Shown: piece by piece, positions 60,501 through 64,000 of the stretch
Layout: the number at the start of each line of letters is the position of its first letter
Numbering within the stretch: position 1 is the first letter of the stretch
Source of the DNA: Bemisia tabaci
Taxonomy: Eukaryota; Arthropoda; Insecta; Hemiptera; Aleyrodidae
Reading direction: 5' to 3'
Length of the DNA: 64,000 nt
Assembly: GCF_918797505.1 (NCBI RefSeq)
Contig: NC_092793.1
Location: 5,280,366 to 5,344,365, forward strand
Notes under the pieces: generated by a model
Told to the model about the DNA's origin: nothing
Seen by the model: only the letters and a program-made list of their open reading frames with translations
The model's database searches: none
Translations under genes and position numbers: made by a program

Positions 60501-60911
60501 CATCCAGATTCCCATTAATACTCGTATATTTGTAGAATGAATGGTATTCGGAACTTTCTGTTCCTTTGAGTCCGCGCCGCCTCCTGCAAAGTACATCGCT
60601 AATTATTTCGGACATGATTGAGCGCATCCTCGTGACATTTTGGTGAAGTTAATCAGTCCACTTTTATTGCTGAATTAAGAGGTGTCAAAACAAACTAATC
60701 ATATAGTATGAAAGGTAAGGTCTTTGAGTCGATAATTGTGTACAATGTTGTAAGATTTACCTTTTAATTTTTGCCTAAGTTGAACGACATTCTTTCGGGC
60801 GGTTTCTGGGCATTCGTTCAGCTCTTTCTCCGCACGCATCTGCCATTCTAAATTGAGATCAAATGGATCTGTATTGGGTCGACAGACCACCTCTGTCTCC
60901 TGCACCACCAT
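48330..60911 (-). CDS. Gene A: CRAL-TRIO domain lipid-binding protein, six exons, 295 aa
   Basis: Six exons join in frame on the minus strand: 60911-60761, 59078-58987, 56141-55991, 54597-54401, 51119-51009 and 48515-48330 (888 nt with stop). All introns are GT..AG and every phase matches. The product looks like a cytosolic Sec14-like carrier of a hydrophobic ligand, of the alpha-tocopherol-transfer/retinaldehyde-binding type. The N-terminal helical region has MRAEKELNECPE at about residues 25-36 and FLRARKHDV in exon 2. The CRAL-TRIO core has GGVAIIDMQGMS at 165-176, PLRVKAIHIVHQP at 201-213, the basic helix KPFLKSKLRKR at 224-234 and LPKEYGG at 254-260. The length is normal for the family. 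The start is the first ATG of its frame, just after a good acceptor (TTGACAG), so an upstream 5' UTR exon is likely. The ligand cannot be told from sequence. The stop codon lies in a MITE. Confidence 0.92.
48813..48975. mobile_element. Family A MITE
   Basis: CAGTGGCGTGGCTTGCTTTG to CACGCCTAGCCATTG with the usual interior. It lies in intron 5 of gene A, about 300 bp from exon 6. Confidence 0.9.
48998..49291. mobile_element. Family J MITE
   Basis: GCGTTTAGCAGAAAGGAACT and CAGCTATTGCCAAATTTAAC face AAGGCAATTGCGGATGTGGC and TCCTTTCTGCTTAACGCGG. It lies in intron 5 of gene A. Confidence 0.82.
49292..50852. other. Gene A intron 5 interior
   Basis: AT-rich, with nothing recognised beyond an A16 tract near 50675-50690. 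Confidence 0.4.
50853..50990. mobile_element. Family F palindrome, diverged
   Basis: GTTTGCAATTAGGAACTACA, TCTGGCTCATTCG and GTAACTGCAACATGTATAGT. It begins just downstream of the donor of gene A exon 5. Confidence 0.7.
51009..51119 (-). CDS. Gene A exon 5, CRAL-TRIO core
   Basis: 111 nt, phase 0 at both ends, acceptor TTTTTTCAG|GAA and donor CGG|GTAAGT. It encodes PLRVKAIHIVHQP and then FKPFLKSKLRKR. In alpha-tocopherol transfer protein the matching basic helix takes part in phosphoinositide binding (family knowledge). Confidence 0.92.
51196..51463. mobile_element. Family B MITE, diverged
   Basis: GTCGATGACCGAAGTACAAA and TGGTATCTCTATTTCGCAG face TGTCGCAACCGGAGATACAT and CTTCGATCATCAATATG. 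It lies in intron 4 of gene A, just upstream of exon 5. Confidence 0.8.
52262..52390. mobile_element. Family I palindrome, diverged
   Basis: CCTCTCTGACGTTAGGGCGT faces AGCCCTTACGCCAGAGAAGC, followed by GACGAATTG. The central part CGTGAGCCC also faces GGGGCTCATG. Confidence 0.7.
52514..53388. mobile_element. Family C MITE split by a 620-bp palindromic element
   Basis: CTGCAGTGCTAAGGAAGAAC at the left and ATAGCACAGCAG at the right, flanked by ACTT on both sides. Inside, 52645-53262 is a separate element with arms of about 215 bp starting TGGGCCTGTTGCAAACTTTT. It lies in intron 4 of gene A. Confidence 0.9.
52645..53262. mobile_element. Long-arm palindromic DNA element
   Basis: Terminal inverted repeats of about 215 bp are nearly identical: GGGCCTGTTGCAAACTTTTG, CATCGGCAAAGTCTGAAATG and CGCTTCAAAAACGATACTAC. 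The central unpaired part holds CAATTCGGGCGTGG. A fragment of the same arm is at about 37820-37885. Confidence 0.88.
53678..53937. mobile_element. Family J MITE
   Basis: CACCGCGTTAAGCAGAAAGT and CAGCAATTGCCAAATTTAAT at the left; GATTTGGCATGCTTCCTTTT and TGCTAAACGCGGTCC at the right. It lies in intron 4 of gene A. Its right end alone also seems to be at 34400-34435. Confidence 0.8.
54086..54372 (+). repeat. 29-bp tandem repeat, about 10 near-perfect copies
   Basis: Unit GAGGGACGGAAAGAAACATT plus AGTGAAAAA. The copies appear identical, which suggests recent expansion. It lies in an intron of gene A, ending 29 nt from the exon 4 boundary at 54401. Confidence 0.97.
54401..54597 (-). CDS. Gene A exon 4, CRAL-TRIO core
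   Basis: 197 nt, acceptor ACTCAG|GA and donor CAG|GTACTT. It encodes EDMFQVGTSSFEVALMDP and the core beta-strand GGVAIIDMQGMS, followed by VTPSAAWQ. A 29-bp tandem repeat begins about 30 nt beyond the donor site. Confidence 0.92.
54977..55884. mobile_element. Family D hAT-like element in gene A intron 3
   Basis: CACGGCCGGATTTACCTACT to GAAATCCGGCCCTG, flanked by GTCTCAAT and ATCTCAAT. Internal modules are at about 55318-55560. Confidence 0.92.
55991..56141 (-). CDS. Gene A exon 3
   Basis: 151 nt, acceptor GTTTCAG|ATT and donor GTCA|GTAAGT. It encodes IKSYYEMKRKYPDFY and then the first strand region LPGTDKLGRVVTVICV of the lipid-binding fold. Same length and phases as gene B exon 3. Confidence 0.9.
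57590..57735. mobile_element. Family I palindrome
   Basis: ATTCGTCGCTTGGCTGACAT and AAGGGCGTAACTATATACAT face GCAGTTACGCCCTCATGTCA and GGTAGGCGACGAAT. Relatives lie at 30560-30660, 31241-31350 and 52262-52390. Confidence 0.8.
57870..58560. mobile_element. Fold-back split by a non-LTR fragment
   Basis: GGTGATTCTTCAAGGTTTCT and TGGCGTGGTCGAATTG face CAGTTTGACAACGCCAGAAA and CCTCGAGGAATCACC. The centre has CTCGCATTCAATACAATTAT and its inverse. The insertion at 58148-58352 lies right of centre. Confidence 0.85.
58148..58352 (+). pseudogene. 5'-truncated non-LTR retrotransposon 3' end
   Basis: Frame reads LEWVPPGRRRRGRPAKRWVE, then LPEDLYHDRFLWRVGVAERP and stop, followed by a CATA repeat tail. 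It is flanked by TGCTATCAG and TGCTATCGG, a 9-bp duplication with one mismatch. It was inserted in a fold-back (57870-58560) and has no frameshift in the short piece. Confidence 0.88.
58987..59078 (-). CDS. Gene A exon 2, CRAL-TRIO N-terminal motif
   Basis: 92 nt, acceptor CTGCAG|AG and donor TTA|GTAAGT. The split codon G|AG makes Glu with exon 1. It encodes DDVFCMAFLRARKHDVDKAY, the typical 'FLRAR-K-x-DV-KA' helix of CRAL_TRIO_N. Same length and phases as gene B exon 2. Confidence 0.9.
59734..60180. mobile_element. Fold-back related to 57870-58560
   Basis: TCGTCAAGCTCAAGTGATGT and TGCGATATATCGCATCGATT face AATGCGATATATCGCATGCC and GACCACGTCGCTTGAGCTTG. The centre has CCTCGCATTCGACACAGAAA and its inverse. 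It lies in intron 1 of gene A. Confidence 0.88.
60238..60374. mobile_element. Short MITE (AGCCTGTGTCACACTG ends)
   Basis: AGCCTGTGTCACACTGTCAA and CAAGGTCAGGTG face CACCTGACCTTGACA and GATAGTGTGACACAGGCT, 137 bp. Confidence 0.9.
60761..60911 (-). CDS. Gene A exon 1 (start codon)
   Basis: Encodes residues 1-50 plus one base. It holds the conserved amphipathic N-terminal helix of the family (MRAEKELNECPE, then LRQKLK). Donor is AAAAG|GTAAAT, phase 1. Acceptor-like TTGACAG lies 4 nt upstream of the ATG, so a 5' UTR intron is probable. Confidence 0.85.
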
Positions 60912-62158
60912 ATTTCTGTCAACATAAGAATAACACTTCCATTACTGTATATTCGTGATTCTTAGGCACAAAGGTAGTAAATATTAAAAAATAGCATAAG
61001 GTAAAGAAATAGAAACAATAAAAATGAAAAGTAAGTGTAATAGAAGATGAAGTACAATGAAGTCTCGATTACATGCCCGATGATTCAGACCAGATACGCA
61101 CCGTAATCAATCGGTAACTTAGTTATATTTGGTGCCAGTGGTGCAGAATTTTTGGATCACCCTGTATGTGATATCAAAGTTTGCAAAATTGATGCTTAGA
61201 TGCGGAGATGGGAAAACATCAGAGTCGTTTTACTTGTATGGATGATCTTCGATGGATGGATGTTGACCTTATCGATTGTCACTATGACTTCTGATTGGTT
61301 ACAAAGTGGGTCCTGTCATGATCAATAGAAATTCTGATTGAATCAATAATTAAAGGCGCTAGACGTGGGCTCTAACTAAAGTACTAACACTCGGAATTCG
61401 TTGAAAAAATGTGATGGCTGGTGCGTATTTTAAATTTTTAGAATGTATCACTTCATGGAGACGAGCAAAGAATAAAAGGTCAAATATTCTTTTTGCTGTA
61501 TAAACGCTCATTTTTTCAGTGGAAAATTGTTTCAAATGTCCAAAATGAAACATGTTAGAATGTTAATAAAAATTAAACCGTATGGCCTATAGACATTTTT
61601 ACCCTCGTAAACATAAAAGCAAGCAACCCCTTAATTTTATAGTTGTAAGATTCTCTGCCAAGGTATTTCTGAATAAGATAATTATTATATTTGTGAAACT
61701 TTCAATACAATTTACATACCCACACGACGCCATCCCTATCAAAAGCGAAGTTCTGTTTTCCCCTACACAAGAATCTTTATAATCACTAGCACTGTTGTAG
61801 ATTTTGAAGGAAAGTGTTCACAGTGGAGACAGCGCACAGGTTAAATTGACATGACGCGAGAATAAGTAAGTATGAACTGAGAGTAATGAGAAAGACATCA
61901 AGTGAAAATGCGGAGAAATGATGATCGTCGGGAAACGCCCAGGCTCAAGGACCACAGGAAAGTACAGTGTAAGTTAGGTCAGCAGAAGGATTAATTTTTT
62001 GTGAGATATTCGTCTTTGACCGCATTCTACCTATTTCCTTAAAAAAAACATTGAATACCTAATTAGGAACCGTCCCTAAATTACGTAACGCTTTAGGGAG
62101 GGTCGAGAAGAACGTCATTACATTTAATTTTTACGTGCTAAAATGCCAAAAAAGTGCG

Positions 62159-62361
62159 TCACGTAATTTCTGCCGTGCTAAGGAAAAACGCAGTATAAAC
62201 CTTCAAGCCTTCACCCATTTGCAGTGATGAAGAAAGGCTACGTCCAATCAAAAAAGCAGCATCTCTCATTTCTTGTTTTGAGGCGGGGAACTTAGGACGA
62301 GGCGGTTTTCCACTAGACCGCATTTTACTGCTTACAGAAATACGCTCTTCATATTCCTCCG
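62159..62361 (-). CDS. Weak exon candidate with a transposon-derived end
   Basis: After a pyrimidine-rich acceptor (CTTTTCAAG|CG) the frame encodes EEYEERISVSSKMRSSGKP, PRPKFPASKQEMRDAAFLIG and RSLSSSLQMGEG. It then runs through the terminus of a family C MITE (62170-62214) to a stop. It is basic and serine-rich, and no family is recognised. Upstream exons were not found. It may belong to a gene starting beyond the window or be chance. Confidence 0.22.
62170..62214. mobile_element. Family C terminus fragment
   Basis: CTGCCGTGCTAAGGAAAAAC and CAGTATAAACCTTCAAGCC only. It is read through by the weak exon candidate at 62159-62361. Confidence 0.75.
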
Positions 62362-63011
62362 CTTGAAAAGAAAAAAGAAAGAACATCTTTCTATTTTATA
62401 ATTTACTCTCGAATTTTTGGAGCGTTTCTCCGTCACAAAGGAGTTTTATCGATTTCTGTAGCCAATAAAAGTATGGTTATGATACGTTTACCCGCTACAC
62501 TTTCAGTCTCCTTTGGGGCTTTCCGTAAATTACCTAACGCAATTTTTCCGATTTTTGACACCCATCCACTCCTTGTAATATGATCGTCATGCTGGTCCAG
62601 ACTCCCACAAAATATGATTGGAAAAATGCATTCTTGAAGCACTAATTTAAGACATCTGTCATAAAAGGGGAAAATTGTTGAATAGAAATGTTTGGAAAAG
62701 GACTAGTGAAAAAATGAACACTGAGGACAATGTAAACGGTCATCCTTTATGCTTGTGTAGGGTAGGGTCCATTAAAACCCACAGGGTCGAATAGTTGCAT
62801 ACGTTGAACCGTGAACCTATTCGGAAGATGCGAAAAATACCATATTATCGAACGTGGAGAGGTGACTAACGCATTAGCAGTTCGCTTGCAATTTTCAGCG
62901 TAGGCAATTTGAGCTCCCAAGTGGTCGAATAGTGGTATCACCGTGAATATATTCAAACCATATGAGAAATATCCTTTTACCGAACGTGGAAACTTTGGAG
63001 ATTTTTCTTAC

Positions 63012-63546
63012 CCTGGTAAAAATTGGCGATAGGAGCTGCGTTTCAAAATACCATAGGAGTTCTTATAGCCGACTGAAGAGGGCGATAGAAAATCATATAG
63101 CTGGCTGTAGAAAGTGGAAAAAATCATACGGCCGGGCTACACGAAGCGATAAAAAATTATACAGCCGGGCTATAGTTCCTATCGCCGGGCTTTACACTTT
63201 ATCGCCTGGCTGTTGCTTTTTCGCCATTGGCTATAAAAGGCTATAAGAAATTGTGTAGAAATTCGAGTGTACTTTATAAATCCTTAAGTTTGTGCGAAAT
63301 CACCTTAATATTTACAAAACGCACATTATATTTTCCTTTACTACATATTTTTTTCATCAATTAAAATGAGAATAATCCATACAGAGTGTGCAAACATTTC
63401 AAAGTCATGAGTTGAAAAACGCTGACTCCGCGAGATTAAATATTAGAGCCGAACATAAAGCGGAGCGGCGGCGCACCGGCTTCTACAAACCTAACAGGGA
63501 TACTTCACGCATTGCGCAATGATGCCATGATGTTGGTTAGGTCTCC

Positions 63547-63552
<6 letters not shown>
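63012..63552 (+). mobile_element. Family E element, truncated at a poly(A) tract
   Basis: Same start as 16473 (CCTGGTAAAAATTGGCGATA), homologous through GCGGAGCGGCGGCGCACCGG, then broken near 63530 and followed by about 39 A (63553-63591). Confidence 0.82.
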
Positions 63553-63591
<39 letters not shown>

Positions 63592-63593
<2 letters not shown>

Positions 63594-64000
63594 AAAAATA
63601 TAGGAGCGGAGTTTTCGAAACCCCGTAACTGAGATATGCATTTTTCCAATTTCACCATTGATATGCTTTTTCTCTCTCGCGAAATGCAGCGCAACGCAAG
63701 AGGAAACCTCCAGTTTCCGAAGTAGCATTTTTCAATGTAAAAGTTGCAACAAGTTGAAACAATGTTGGTATTAGTTGCAACTGTCAGTCAACTTTTGGTC
63801 GATAAGTGCCGATTTTCGGCGATCTGATCGGAAGACAAAGTTGCAACCTGCTGAGATTGCAAAATTGCTGAACCAAAATTGTTTAAAATCTAAAGATAGG
63901 CAACCAGCAATACTTGGAAGTTGAAACATGTTTTAACTTAATTGCAACTAGTTCCAACAATGATAGCTCCTTCGGAGGAGAGAGTAAGCAATCTGCAGAT
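63592..64000. other. Window end: half family B copy and a GTTGCAA-rich repeat
   Basis: 63592-63670 matches one arm of family B (GTAACTGAGATATGCATTTT). From 63740 on, GTTGCAAC, GTTGAAAC and related motifs recur about eight times. No gene. Confidence 0.5.

Larger units (their letters stand above)
60912..63011. other. Upstream flank of gene A
   Basis: Should hold the gene A promoter and any 5' UTR exon; no clear core promoter element can be named. It contains the TTACGTAACGC repeat at 62066-62168 and, at about 62520-62640, a related GCGTTAGGTAATTTACGG segment. An inverted CACTATTCGACC repeat is at 62760-62960. Confidence 0.45.

Noticed and set aside
60373..60627. 84-codon minus frame in gene A intron 1
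   Set aside because: Coding-like in places, but it has no acceptor and donor pair and overlaps a MITE end at 60374; left unannotated.

Overview
The window is animal nuclear DNA, most likely from an insect. It is AT-rich and packed with transposon relics. Its genes have many exons with canonical GT..AG introns. There are no bacterial-style operons, rRNA, tRNA genes or CRISPR arrays. The gene family and the repeat style would fit a hemipteran such as a whitefly; that guess is an inference and has not been checked.

Two genes can be assembled with confidence. Both lie on the minus strand and both encode CRAL-TRIO (Sec14-like, alpha-tocopherol-transfer-protein-like) lipid-binding proteins. Gene B (30186 down to 7512, 311 aa) and gene A (60911 down to 48330, 295 aa) each have six coding exons. 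The four internal exons have identical lengths (92, 151, 197 and 111 nt) and identical phases, so the genes are tandem paralogs. Introns run from 440 bp to 12.6 kb and hold most of the repeats. In both genes the last exon runs into a transposable element that supplies the stop codon: a 24-26 residue tail in gene B, and the last few codons in gene A. Weaker coding candidates are a GC-rich ORF at 23357-23663 on the plus strand, inside intron 4 of gene B, and one exon-like ORF at 62159-62361 on the minus strand.

Most of the rest is repeats. Family A (CAGTGGCG ends, 8-bp target duplications, about 14 copies) and family D (CAGGGCCGG ends, 8-bp duplications, four copies of about 0.9 kb) look like non-autonomous hAT elements. 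Family C (CTGCCGTGCTAAGG ends, apparent 4-bp duplications) has about 11 copies. Family B (ATATCGACGGTG ends) has about 260-bp copies. Many further palindromic MITEs or fold-backs are present, often nested. There is also one tRNA-derived SINE, and there are 3' remnants of non-LTR retrotransposons.

The most unusual structure is at 38866-42953, in the 18-kb gap between the two genes. It is a very GC-rich 36-bp minisatellite of about 54 units, each carrying a GGGGGCTCGCCCCC hairpin. The array is split by a 2136-bp element with CACAGTG-ended inverted repeats and a perfect 5-bp target duplication (CGTCT). Those are the terminal features of Transib/RAG-type transposons. The long open frames across the array follow from the 36-bp period and are not genes.
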